Shown here one piece after another: positions 6,207 to 12,799 of a stretch of DNA of 12,822 bases. The stretch is from RGIG3002 sp045546775 (lineage in GTDB: Bacteria > Bacillota > Clostridia > Lachnospirales > Lachnospiraceae), in assembly GCA_045546775.1 (NCBI GenBank), contig JAZQDM010000014.1:1-12822 (forward strand), written 5' to 3'. The notes beneath the pieces were generated by a model. That model did no database searches. It was not told the origin of the DNA and saw nothing but the letters and a program-made list of their open reading frames with translations. Made by a program: the position numbers and the translations under genes. How positions within the stretch are numbered: the stretch's first letter is position 1; every line of letters starts with the position of its first letter.

Positions 6207-7574
6207 TTAAATAAAACGCATTTTTTTGACCATTTGCACGACATCCCGGTTTGTTCTCGTCCTTGCAAACATGTCCACAATTTTGTCCACTGCCTCTTCT
6301 GACTTAAGACCGTTTAATGCTTTACGCATAATGTTGATTGCCTCGAGTTCTTCCGGAGAAAGCAACAAATCTTCTCTTCTCGTACCGGACTTCGGAATAT
6401 CAATTGCCGGGAATACTCTCTTCTCGGACAACTTGCGGTCGAGAACCATTTCCATATTACCGGTTCCTTTGAATTCCTCGTAAACAACATCATCCATCTT
6501 GCTTCCCGTATCTACCAATGCCGTTGCAAGAATAGTAAGGCTTCCGCCCTCACGCATATTTCTGGCAGCACCGAAAAACCGTTTCGGCATATGTAACGCT
6601 GCCGGGTCAAGACCACCGGATAATGTTCTTCCGCTTGGCGGAACAGTAAGGTTGTATGCCCTTGTAAGACGTGTAATACTGTCGAGCAAAATCATAACAT
6701 CTTTTTTGTGCTCTACAAGACGTTTTGCACGCTCGATCACCATCTCCGAAACACGTTTGTGATGTTCCGGCAACTCATCAAAGGTAGAATAAATCACTTC
6801 CACATTCGGGCCTTCGATTGCTTCTTTGATATCAGTAACTTCTTCCGGACGTTCATCGATTAACAAAATAATCAAATGCATTTCCGGACAGCTCTTCTTC
6901 ACGGATTTTGCCACTTCTTTTAAGAGGGAGGTTTTACCTGCTTTTGGCGGTGAAACAATCATACCTCTCTGGCCTTTACCAACCGGGCTGATCAAATCCA
7001 TAATACGCATCGCAGAGGACGCACCCGGTGTTTCCAGACGGATTCTTTCATCCGGGAAAATCGGTGTCATATCTTCAAAATTGCATCTTCTGATAGCTTC
7101 TTCCGGCGGAAATCCATTGATTTTTTTCAAATAAAGGAGCGCGCTGAACTTCTCGCTCTGTGTTTTAATTCTTGTATTACCTTCGATAATATCGCCGGTT
7201 TTTAAATTGAAACGTCTAATCTGGCTTGGTGCCACATAGACATCATTCTCACCCGGCAAATAATTTTCACAACGAATGAAGCCGTAACCATCCGGCATAA
7301 CTTCCAAAATTCCGTTGGCCGTAATTCCACTGTCCAACTCTGCCGGAAATTTTTCATTCAAAATAACTGCTTCCGGTTTTTCCTCTGCTTTTTCTGCAGG
7401 ACGTTCTGTAGCTTGCGCCTTAGGCTGCTCTTTTTGCTTGTCCTTCTCATCCTGCAAAAGCATTGCTTCCACTACTTCGCTTTTCTTCATCGTAGAAATT
7501 CCTTTAATCCCTCTTGCTTTTGCAATTTCTTTCAAATCAGAAAGTGCAAGAGACTCATATTTTTCTCTCATCAT
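6207..7574 (-). CDS. rho: Transcription termination factor Rho
   Basis: Rho is a hexameric RNA helicase that loads on untranslated RNA and releases RNA polymerase using ATP. The 455-residue protein has a Rho_N helical domain (about 8-42), a short charged linker rich in Lys, Glu and Ala (42-75), the primary RNA-binding fold with DGYGFIR (95-101), and the ATPase core: Walker A SPPKAGKTSL (208-217), LIDERPEEVTD (238-248), Walker B VMILLDS (293-299), and GGLDPAALHMPKRFFGAARN (320-339). All core motifs look intact. The linker is short, without the long insertions seen in some Firmicutes and Actinobacteria. Two adjacent ATG codons follow GGAGG; I used the first (7574), but the second (7571) is equally possible. 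It has its own promoter and lies downstream of dedA. Confidence 0.98.
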   Translation of the reverse strand: MMREKYESLALSDLKEIAKARGIKGISTMKKSEVVEAMLLQDEKDKQKEQPKAQATERPAEKAEEKPEAVILNEKFPAELDSGITANGILEVMPDGYGFIRCENYLPGENDVYVAPSQIRRFNLKTGDIIEGNTRIKTQSEKFSALLYLKKINGFPPEEAIRRCNFEDMTPIFPDERIRLETPGASSAMRIMDLISPVGKGQRGMIVSPPKAGKTSLLKEVAKSVKKSCPEMHLIILLIDERPEEVTDIKEAIEGPNVEVIYSTFDELPEHHKRVSEMVIERAKRLVEHKKDVMILLDSITRLTRAYNLTVPPSGRTLSGGLDPAALHMPKRFFGAARNMREGGSLTILATALVDTGSKMDDVVYEEFKGTGNMEMVLDRKLSEKRVFPAIDIPKSGTRREDLLLSPEELEAINIMRKALNGLKSEEAVDKIVDMFARTRTNRDVVQMVKKMRFI

Positions 7575-7584
7575 TTATTCCTCC

Positions 7585-7599
7585 GTTGTTTGAAACAAC
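7585..7599 (-). promoter_or_regulatory. Perfect palindrome abutting the rho ribosome site
   Basis: GTTGTTTCAAACAAC on the minus strand can fold into a 6-bp stem with a 3-nt loop. It ends directly against the GGAGG of rho, so it could affect ribosome access or bind a regulator. Rho genes are often autoregulated, but by transcription termination in the leader. The link is an inference. Confidence 0.4.
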
Positions 7600-7701
7600 A
7601 TCCCATTTTTATCAAATACATACTATTCAATTTGTCCTTTTTTCCTTGGGATTTAAATATGACATGTCTATAGAAAACGTAACATGGTTACTACTTTTGT
7701 C

Positions 7702-7730
7702 ATTATACAATATTTTTTTCGGAATGAAAA
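7702..7730 (-). promoter_or_regulatory. Promoter of rho
   Basis: Minus strand: TTTTCA (7725-7730), 17 bases, then a perfect TATAAT (7702-7707). The start near 7694 gives a leader of about 120 nt. The -35 lies only about 9 bases past the dedA stop. No terminator is seen between dedA and rho, so readthrough from dedA is possible. Confidence 0.65.
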
Positions 7731-7738
7731 GCATGAGT

Positions 7739-8350
7739 TTAATTTTTCCTACTTTTAAAATAAAAGCATGCAAAAATACTGAAAAACACAATAACAAGCA
7801 CAAGCAACGTCACATCCGAATAGGTTTCCATTACTGCAACGACCTTTTTCCAGTTTTGTCCGACTTTGCTTCCAACAAATACGAGCACCGCATTCCAAAT
7901 AAAAGAACCTGCCGTTGTCAAAAGTAAAAAGAGCGCAAACGGCATTTTGCTCATACCTGCCGGAATGGAAATCAGACTTCTGACAATCGGTACAAACCGG
8001 CAAAAAAACACCGTCATCGTTCCTCTTTTTTCAAACCATCCATAGGCGCTTTCCACATCTTTCGCTTTCAGATGCAGCAACCGCCCCATAGGTCCGTTTA
8101 CCACTTTGATCAATCGTTCTTTGTGAAACAGTCGTCCGGCCAGATACAACACAATCGCACCAACGACAGACCCTACTGTGGAAAAGAAAACGACTCCCAC
8201 CACATGCATACTTGTATAGGTCGTCATAAAGCCGCCAAACGTCAAAATCACCTCCGACGGTATGGGCGGAAAAATATTTTCTATTGCAATCAAAAGCATA
8301 ATCCCAAAATAACCAAATTTATCCATAAAAGTTGTAATCAGATTTTGCAT
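7739..8350 (-). CDS. DedA family membrane protein
   Basis: DedA (VTT or SNARE-associated domain) proteins are inner-membrane proteins. Some members recycle undecaprenyl phosphate or flip phospholipids; the substrate of this one cannot be read from the sequence. Of 203 residues, the family motifs are ENIFPPIPSEVIL (24-36) and FCRFVPIVRSLISIPAGMSK (116-135), the latter holding the conserved arginines. Hydrophobic segments lie at about 13-36, 48-72, 138-160 and 178-198. I chose ATG at 8348-8350, preceded by GGAGAG about 9 bases upstream. An in-frame TTG five codons earlier (8363-8365) would place the start before that ribosome site and is less likely. The long palindromic element at 8380-8660 lies just upstream, so the transcript leader may be highly structured. 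No clear promoter was found. Confidence 0.93.
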   Translation of the reverse strand: MQNLITTFMDKFGYFGIMLLIAIENIFPPIPSEVILTFGGFMTTYTSMHVVGVVFFSTVGSVVGAIVLYLAGRLFHKERLIKVVNGPMGRLLHLKAKDVESAYGWFEKRGTMTVFFCRFVPIVRSLISIPAGMSKMPFALFLLLTTAGSFIWNAVLVFVGSKVGQNWKKVVAVMETYSDVTLLVLVIVFFSIFACFYFKSRKN

Positions 8351-8379
8351 ATACCAACTCTCCAAAGCAATTTTTACGA

Positions 8380-8660
8380 CTGTATAAAGATGTGTGTTGT
8401 AAACAGGAATGGCGTGGCAAAAACAAGGTGTGTATGCCTACAAAGTGAGATTTAGTGGTGCTTAGCATTTTCATCAGCACATAGCAATCTGCGAACAGGA
8501 AGTTCGCAGAAATCGCAATTGAGCCAGGATGGCGAATTTGCGATGGTTGCGCGATGAAACATAACTTTTCAAGAAAATGCTTAGCACTACTTATCTCATG
8601 TCGTGGCATACACACCTTGTTTCTGCCACGCCCTTCCTGTACAACACACACTTTGTACAG
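8380..8660. repeat. Large imperfect palindrome with structured centre
   Basis: Two arms of about 90 bp (8380-8472 and 8573-8660) are inverted copies, roughly four-fifths identical by eye, with shared blocks such as TGTGTGTTGT, GGCGTGGCA, AACAAGGTGTGTATGCC and GCATTTTC. The 100-bp centre holds two further hairpins: a perfect 8-bp stem at 8489-8509 (CTGCGAAC/GTTCGCAG) and a nested one at 8512-8544 (ATCGCAATT/AATTTGCGAT enclosing GCCA-GGA-TGGC). Arm 2 can also fold on itself (CGTGGCA 8602-8608 with TGCCACG 8624-8630). No target-site duplication and no transposase are seen. It lies between dedA and tRNA-Leu. It could be a MITE-like repeat or a structured RNA in the dedA leader. Open frames through it look fortuitous. 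Confidence 0.8.
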
Positions 8661-8751
8661 CCTGCTTTAGTAAGTATATGCTTGGGAAGTTGCATCTATT
8701 CCTACAACATCGGGAAGCGTCCAAGCACGTTTTCACACCGCAAAATATCAG
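8661..8751. other. Short non-coding spacer between the palindrome and the tRNA promoter
   Basis: The whole stretch from 8351 to 8791 lacks genes. Most of it is the palindrome and the tRNA promoter. In this remaining part I see no open frame with a ribosome site, and on the minus strand no well-spaced promoter for dedA. Confidence 0.5.
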
Positions 8752-8780
8752 TTGACAAACATATCAAAAATGTATAAAAT
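8752..8780 (+). promoter_or_regulatory. Promoter of tRNA-Leu
   Basis: A perfect TTGACA (8752-8757), 17-base spacer, and TAAAAT (8775-8780) lie 11 bases before the mature tRNA 5' end. This is typical of a strong stable-RNA promoter, and the start would fall only a few bases upstream of the tRNA. Confidence 0.8.
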
Positions 8781-8791
8781 GTAACTTGCTT

Positions 8792-8875
8792 GCAGGAATG
8801 GCGGAATTGGCAGACGCGCACGGTTCAGGTCCGTGTGATAGCAATATCATGAGGGTTCAAGTCCCTTTTCCTGCA
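8792..8875 (+). tRNA. trnL: tRNA-Leu, anticodon CAG
   Basis: The 84-nt sequence folds as a class II tRNA. The acceptor stem is GCAGGAA/TTCCTGC with discriminator A (8875). The D arm contains GGCGGAATTGGCAGACGC. The anticodon stem CACGG/CCGTG encloses the loop TTCAGGT with anticodon CAG, reading CUG leucine codons. The long variable arm is TGATA-GCAA-TATCA, and the T arm is GAGGG-TTCAAGT-CCCTT. The 3' CCA is not encoded (the next bases are CGG) and must be added after transcription. Confidence 0.97.
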
Positions 8876-8883
8876 CGGATGAA

Positions 8884-8930
8884 AAAACCTTGAAATGCTG
8901 TAAACACAGTGTTTCAGGGTTTTCTTTTTT
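8884..8930 (+). terminator. Terminator after tRNA-Leu
   Basis: An 18-bp stem (8884-8901 with 8906-8923, including three G-U pairs) with loop AAAC is followed by C and six T (8925-8930). It ends the single-gene tRNA transcript. In the opposite direction it also carries a T-run and could work weakly both ways. Confidence 0.92.
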
Positions 8931-8975
8931 CTCCCATTATCGCGCCTCTCTCGCCCCTCTATTATTTGACAATTT

Positions 8976-9005
8976 TTGCAAATAATGTTAATATAACTGT
9001 ATAAT
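8976..9005 (+). promoter_or_regulatory. Promoter of the small cysteine protein gene
   Basis: A perfect -10 TATAAT (9000-9005) lies 18 bases after TTGCAA (8976-8981). A stronger -35, TTGACA (8966-8971), is 17 bases from a weaker TAATAT (8989-8994), so two overlapping promoters are possible. The leader is short in either case (about 15-30 nt). Confidence 0.6.
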
Positions 9006-9027
9006 TTCTAATCGGAGGCGAATTGTT

Positions 9028-9252
9028 ATGGCAACTTGCGAAAAACTGGCTAAATGTCCTTTTTATCAAGGAAAAATGGATATCAATGTAGGTCTTGGGG
9101 CTATGTACCGCAAAAAATATTGTGAAGGAGATAAGACAATTTGTGCACGTTACATTGTGGCAACACAATTAGGTCCGGATTTCGTGACAAATAATCTATA
9201 TCCTAACATGAACGATTTGGCAGAAAAAATGCTTGCCGAAAACAAAAAATAA
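9028..9252 (+). CDS. Small conserved four-cysteine protein of unknown function
   Basis: The 74-residue soluble protein begins MATCEKLAKCPFYQGKMD. Cysteines at 4, 10, 32 and 39 are arranged as C-x5-C and C-x6-C, within KYCEGDKTICARY (30-42). This is the pattern of a small zinc- or iron-sulfur-binding protein. LGPDFVTNNLYPNMNDLAEKM (48-68) forms the C-terminal part. I believe similar small proteins with a CPF...YC.GD...CARY pattern occur widely in anaerobes, but I know of no assigned role. GGAGG (9014-9018) is well spaced before the ATG. The gene stands alone, with its own promoter and terminator, so it is a monocistronic unit. There is no signal peptide or membrane segment. Confidence 0.88.
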   Translation: MATCEKLAKCPFYQGKMDINVGLGAMYRKKYCEGDKTICARYIVATQLGPDFVTNNLYPNMNDLAEKMLAENKK

Positions 9253-9282
9253 AAGTGTCTCATACATACTTACAATGATTAT

Positions 9283-9329
9283 CAACCACTTCGCGCAGAG
9301 AATACTCTATTGCGTGAGTGGTTGTTTTT
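9283..9329 (+). terminator. Terminator after the small cysteine protein gene
   Basis: CAACCACT...CGCA (9283-9297) pairs with TGCGTGAGTGGTTG (9311-9324) with a small bulge. The loop itself holds GAG-AATA-CTC. Five T follow (9325-9329). It lies about 30 bases past the stop. Confidence 0.85.
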
Positions 9330-9386
9330 CTTTCGGAATAAAACAGGCTTTCTGCATCATACACTGTAACAAAAAAAGGAGTTACT

Positions 9387-10088
9387 ATGCTCCCTTCTCA
9401 AAAAAAAGTCGCTATTCTCGGGCGGGATTCCCAAACACAAAATTACAAAAAAGCGCTGGACTTTTTTCAAATTCCTCATGAAGTCACCCTTTCTGTCGGG
9501 AAATTGTCTGAATTTGACGCATTGTTGCTTCCCGGTGGCGGTGATATCGACCCACTGCTCTTAAACGTTCCAAACGAAGGTTCCAAAAACATTGATACGG
9601 AGCTTGATGTTTTGCAATTTCAGGCATTGGATTTGTTTGTACGCAACAAAAAACCCGTTCTTGGTATTTGCAAAGGCTTTCAACTCATCAATCTCTATTT
9701 TGGCGGCAAACTGATTCAGGATTTACCCCAACCTTCCATACATACGGTACAAAAAAATGGGGACGATGCATACCACGAAGTACACACTCATCCCCAAGCA
9801 CGCTTGCATCCTCTTTGTTCCGAAATCAGTCCGCTGTTTCCCAACACTTTTGACGTAAACAGCGCTCACCATCAGGCAATTTCCAAATGCGGAAAAGGCT
9901 TGCAAGTACTACATACCGCAAAGGACGGTATCCCGGAAGGAGTTCTTCACGAAACTTTGCCACTCCTTGCATTTCAATGGCACCCGGAACGAATGCTTTT
10001 TTCCAAAGAAAAAATGCATCGCATGAGCGGTTTACTTGCGTTTCACTTTTTCCGCTATTTTTTGCTTGCTTTCCTCTGCTTTCTTTGA
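9387..10088 (+). CDS. Class I glutamine amidotransferase-fold hydrolase, gamma-glutamyl-GABA hydrolase-like (peptidase C26)
   Basis: The family removes gamma-glutamyl groups from small molecules; PuuD, for example, cleaves gamma-glutamyl-GABA in putrescine breakdown. The 233-residue protein has LLLPGGGDIDP (46-56), the nucleophile elbow LGICKGFQLIN (92-102) with Cys95, SAHHQAI (159-165), and AFQWHPER (195-202) with His199 and Glu201. The Cys-His-Glu triad is thus complete. The elbow has Lys where Arg is more usual. The start is well supported by AAGGAG about 5 bases upstream. No polyamine genes are nearby, so the substrate is open. Its last 57 bp overlap the 3' end of the convergent hydrolase gene. 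The final residues (about 222-233, FRYFLLAFLCFL) are read from the antisense of that gene and look like an added tail rather than conserved sequence. Confidence 0.88.
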   Translation: MLPSQKKVAILGRDSQTQNYKKALDFFQIPHEVTLSVGKLSEFDALLLPGGGDIDPLLLNVPNEGSKNIDTELDVLQFQALDLFVRNKKPVLGICKGFQLINLYFGGKLIQDLPQPSIHTVQKNGDDAYHEVHTHPQARLHPLCSEISPLFPNTFDVNSAHHQAISKCGKGLQVLHTAKDGIPEGVLHETLPLLAFQWHPERMLFSKEKMHRMSGLLAFHFFRYFLLAFLCFL

Positions 10089-11210
10089 AATCTTTTCAAG
10101 GGTCATTTCCGTTTTCTTTTGCATCTGTGCCATTGTTCTGTCACGCGCCATGCGGAATAATATTTGCATATTGCCACGAATGCGTTTCCTTGCAGGCTCT
10201 TCAATTTTTTTGATTTCTGCAAGGATACCTTTCATACTGCGTTTCCAGTCTGCACCCAAATCAATCAAATTATCGGTATCCGAAGCTTCCAATACACGAA
10301 ACAAAACATGTATCATTTCACGGAGCTGCTCTTCCTCCATCGAAAGCAACCATGCATTTAGCGTGTGTTCTACAATCCTTTTTTCATCATTTCTTTCCTT
10401 TACGCGCACAAGTTCTGTTCCCTTCACTTGCCACGTATATGGATTGTGCTGAATCAGTCCGTGTGCTGAACTTTCTACCATCTCATAGGTCTCACTGTCT
10501 TCCAAAAGTTTACCAACGATAGATGCCTGCGGAATAAATTTGGTAAATTTATTTCCAATAACGCCATAATCTTCTCCTGAAATGACATCAGGATGAAATC
10601 CCGGACTGTCATAACTATATACATACTTAATGCGCTCCCGAATCTTTGGCTTTGCGCGCAAAGACGCATACACAGCAAGATTACCACCTTTGGAGTGTCC
10701 GCCAACATAAAGCTTGTTGGGCATATATCGGGCAATCAGTTCCAAATATAAGACACTTTTTATCTGCCCGGGTACCGGACGAGGAAAAAAGAAATTACAA
10801 TCTTCCTTCCAGCCGACCATCGTTTCGTCGGTTCCCCGATATGCAACATAGACCATGCCATTTTCCAACAAAAAAGTAATTGCCGAAAACTGCGTTTCTT
10901 TCTCCAAGTCAACTTGGTTTACATAATAGTTCATTTTCAAATTGTGAAACCGGCATCCGGAAAGCATACTTTCATACAGTGCACGATTATCCCTTTCATA
11001 ACGGGTATCCGCAAAAAGATTCCCCTTTTCTTTTTTTGTATCCAATTCACATAAAGATACAAATGGTTCCTCATCCGCAATACCACCTACAAGATGCTCA
11101 AACTTTAAATAGACAAACTGGCATAACACTAAACTATCAACTTCATTAAACGGCATCTCTGAAAAAGGAATATCCCCATATTCTTTCACATAATCGATTA
11201 TTGTGCCCAT
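10032..11210 (-). CDS. DUF2974 (Mbeg1-like) alpha/beta hydrolase
   Basis: The 392-residue protein looks like a lipase-type alpha/beta hydrolase. It has YVAYRGTDET (121-130), a nucleophile elbow VGGHSKGGN (169-177) with Ser173 in a GxSxG, YSYDSPGF (198-205) with Asp201 as a likely acid, and SSAHGLIQHNPYTW (247-260), where His250 or His255 could complete the triad. The C-terminal 90 residues are very basic and helical (EKISKKAEESKQKIAEKVKRK at the end), suggesting a coiled coil or binding to acidic surfaces. There is no signal peptide, so it is probably cytoplasmic. The substrate is unknown; DUF2974 is the best family match I recognise. The start codon overlaps the end of the upstream DUF3810-type gene by 13 bp, with GGAGG inside that gene, so translation is coupled. 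Confidence 0.88.
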   Translation of the reverse strand: MGTIIDYVKEYGDIPFSEMPFNEVDSLVLCQFVYLKFEHLVGGIADEEPFVSLCELDTKKEKGNLFADTRYERDNRALYESMLSGCRFHNLKMNYYVNQVDLEKETQFSAITFLLENGMVYVAYRGTDETMVGWKEDCNFFFPRPVPGQIKSVLYLELIARYMPNKLYVGGHSKGGNLAVYASLRAKPKIRERIKYVYSYDSPGFHPDVISGEDYGVIGNKFTKFIPQASIVGKLLEDSETYEMVESSAHGLIQHNPYTWQVKGTELVRVKERNDEKRIVEHTLNAWLLSMEEEQLREMIHVLFRVLEASDTDNLIDLGADWKRSMKGILAEIKKIEEPARKRIRGNMQILFRMARDRTMAQMQKKTEMTLEKISKKAEESKQKIAEKVKRK

Positions 11211-12343
11211 GCATCCTCCACATCATAATATTGTAGTAACAATTCTACCACATGGCTATAGCTTGCCACTCCGTCTTCCACTCCGTTTAAATTCAAATTG
11301 GTCTCCACAATTACCTCTGACACTTTTTGCACTGTGGAAGTACTCACCACCGCTTTTTTCTCTACTTCCTCCCACGTCTCCGGCGTCAAAAACACTTTGT
11401 CCTCCCGTACCTGCGATGAAATACGCACTTGGTTTTTGTAAATTGCCTTATTTTTATCTATGGCTTCATAATAATCATTGTCCACATAATACAAAACACT
11501 CAAAAAGCCACTGTATTGAAAAAACACGTCATCTGAGCCCACACAGGCAAGGAATGCAATGAAATTCGCCTCATCCTCCTGCATAAATCCTTTTGTATGA
11601 GATAGCTCATGACAGATTGTCTCCGGCATGTTCGTGACATACATTTTTGTATTGTAATTTGCTTCCATGGAAAACGGGAAATAATACCCTTTCATCATTT
11701 GCTGACTAAAAAATCCGGAAAAAGTAAAACCTTTCGGATTGGAATAAAAACCGGCGAGCTGTGGATAAGTTTCTCCTAACCGTTTCATCTCGATAATTGC
11801 CTGTGCATGTATATCCCCTGAATAGATAACATTTCCATGTTCATCGCGCTCCACAAGTTTGCTCAAACGGTTGCATTCACTAACAACATAATTTCTCAAG
11901 TTTTCCAAGTCACTCAAACGATATTGTTCATACACGGTCTCCGGAAAATATTTTTGTGAAAAGCTACTGCAATGAAACAAAATAAAACAGTTTGCAGTCA
12001 TAATGCATGCAACACAAGTAAAAGTAACTAAAAATCCAAAACAATAATAGCGAATCACTTTGGGCAATCTTCTTTTTTTCTGCTTGCGCACAAGGAAAAT
12101 ACAACGACAAATGCCGGCTGCAAAAATCATTAGAACTAAAATCCCCACAAAAAAAGCTGCCAAAATCAGCATCCATTCTCCCACAGAGAAGGAGAACAGA
12201 CTTGTAATTCTGCCATAAAAACCGGAACAAACCGGAAAGATATGCGCCACATACCAATCACAAAAAGCAACACTGTTCCAAGCCAATATATTCACAATAA
12301 TAATAACACCCCAAATAATTCCCACGATTCTATATTTTTTCAT
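11198..12343 (-). CDS. DUF3810-type membrane protein with HELSH metalloprotease-like motif
   Basis: The 381-residue protein has three N-terminal membrane helices (about 7-26, 56-83 and 99-123), separated by a basic loop RKQKKRR (86-92), then a large domain that would lie outside the membrane. That domain holds METICHELSHTKGF-like sequence with HELSH at 245-249, an HExxH zinc motif, and EDEANF (256-261) shortly after, where Glu258 could be the third ligand. This is the pattern of DUF3810, a family without an established substrate. The C terminus (300-381) is hydrophilic. The gene is first of a two-gene unit and overlaps the hydrolase gene by 13 bp. The ribosome site is weak (AAGGAAACGGG). A surface protease or peptidase is plausible but not shown. 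Confidence 0.82.
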   Translation of the reverse strand: MKKYRIVGIIWGVIIIVNILAWNSVAFCDWYVAHIFPVCSGFYGRITSLFSFSVGEWMLILAAFFVGILVLMIFAAGICRCIFLVRKQKKRRLPKVIRYYCFGFLVTFTCVACIMTANCFILFHCSSFSQKYFPETVYEQYRLSDLENLRNYVVSECNRLSKLVERDEHGNVIYSGDIHAQAIIEMKRLGETYPQLAGFYSNPKGFTFSGFFSQQMMKGYYFPFSMEANYNTKMYVTNMPETICHELSHTKGFMQEDEANFIAFLACVGSDDVFFQYSGFLSVLYYVDNDYYEAIDKNKAIYKNQVRISSQVREDKVFLTPETWEEVEKKAVVSTSTVQKVSEVIVETNLNLNGVEDGVASYSHVVELLLQYYDVEDAWAQ

Positions 12344-12390
12344 TTTCCCGTTTCCTTAAGGTATTGCCCCCAAATATAGCTAATATAATT

Positions 12391-12419
12391 TTACCTTGAT
12401 TTGTTGAAAAATACTAGAT
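12391..12419 (-). promoter_or_regulatory. Possible promoter of the DUF3810-DUF2974 pair
   Basis: Minus strand: TTTTCA, 17 bases, then TATATT, about 50 bases upstream of the start codon. The boundaries given are approximate. It lies back to back with the promoter region of the divergent sensor gene, so the 139-bp gap could hold shared control sites. Confidence 0.4.
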
Positions 12420-12437
12420 TTTGTGTTAATTTTTACA

Positions 12438-12443
12438 TATAAT
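12438..12443 (+). promoter_or_regulatory. Possible -10 element of the sensor gene
   Basis: A perfect TATAAT lies about 40 bases before the start codon, but at 17 bases upstream there is only TAGATT, a poor -35. An alternative, TTGAAA-17-TAATTT, lies just upstream. Chemotaxis genes often use sigma-D promoters; I see no clear TAAA/GCCGATAA pattern. Confidence 0.35.
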
Positions 12444-12482
12444 TATTAATTTTTTACAAACAATTCTCACGGAGGATTCCTT

Positions 12483-12799
12483 ATGTCTCAAAACAAGCAC
12501 TCTAAGTTTATCAGTATCTCAAAAAAGCTGATACTAACAGTTATTCCCATAATGACAATATCCATTCTGATATTAATGGGTATAAATTATCTGTCTACAA
12601 AAGAGATTTTATTACAAACTGCCGGGCAGACGTTGCAAAAAGAGACCGAATCCACTGTAAATACGATTGAAACCTTTGTAGAAAGCACACTTTCCTCACT
12701 CAACCGGGTTTACGATACAATGAAAACGGTACATTTTTCCTCCGAAGAGGCAAAAAAGGAATATTTAATGACCACTTGTATGATGCAACCGGAAATACC
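12483..12799 (+). CDS. N terminus of a membrane sensor, probably a methyl-accepting chemotaxis protein (partial)
   Basis: The open frame starts at ATG 12483, 7 bases after GGAGG (12471-12475), and gives about 105 residues before the sequence becomes adapter. A short basic cytoplasmic tail (1-15) is followed by one membrane helix, LILTVIPIMTISILILMGI (16-34), then a helical extracellular stretch: KEILLQTAGQTLQKETESTV, and FVESTLSSLNRVYDTM further on. This layout is that of the start of a dCache-type periplasmic sensor domain, as in chemotaxis receptors or sensor kinases and cyclases. The signalling domain is missing, so the output type is an inference. The frame stays open through the adapter bases, so an automatic annotator would add about 7 false residues. 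Confidence 0.75.

Noticed and set aside
5835..6302. A 155-codon plus-strand open frame over rpmE
   Set aside because: It covers the rpmE gene, its promoter and the end of rho in antisense; its codons follow from those features.
8351..8365. TTG at 8363-8365 as the start of dedA
   Set aside because: The GGAGAG ribosome site lies downstream of it and is correctly spaced for the ATG at 8348-8350.
8319..8651. A 110-codon open frame on the minus strand through the palindrome
   Set aside because: It runs through both arms and the centre of the inverted repeat, overlaps the start of dedA, and has no ribosome site. The translation looks like repeat sequence, not a protein family.
9990..10031. A minus-strand terminator for the DUF2974 gene (ATGC-GAT-GCAT before six T)
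   Set aside because: The stem is only about 4 bp and lies within the coding region of the convergent gene; too weak to call.
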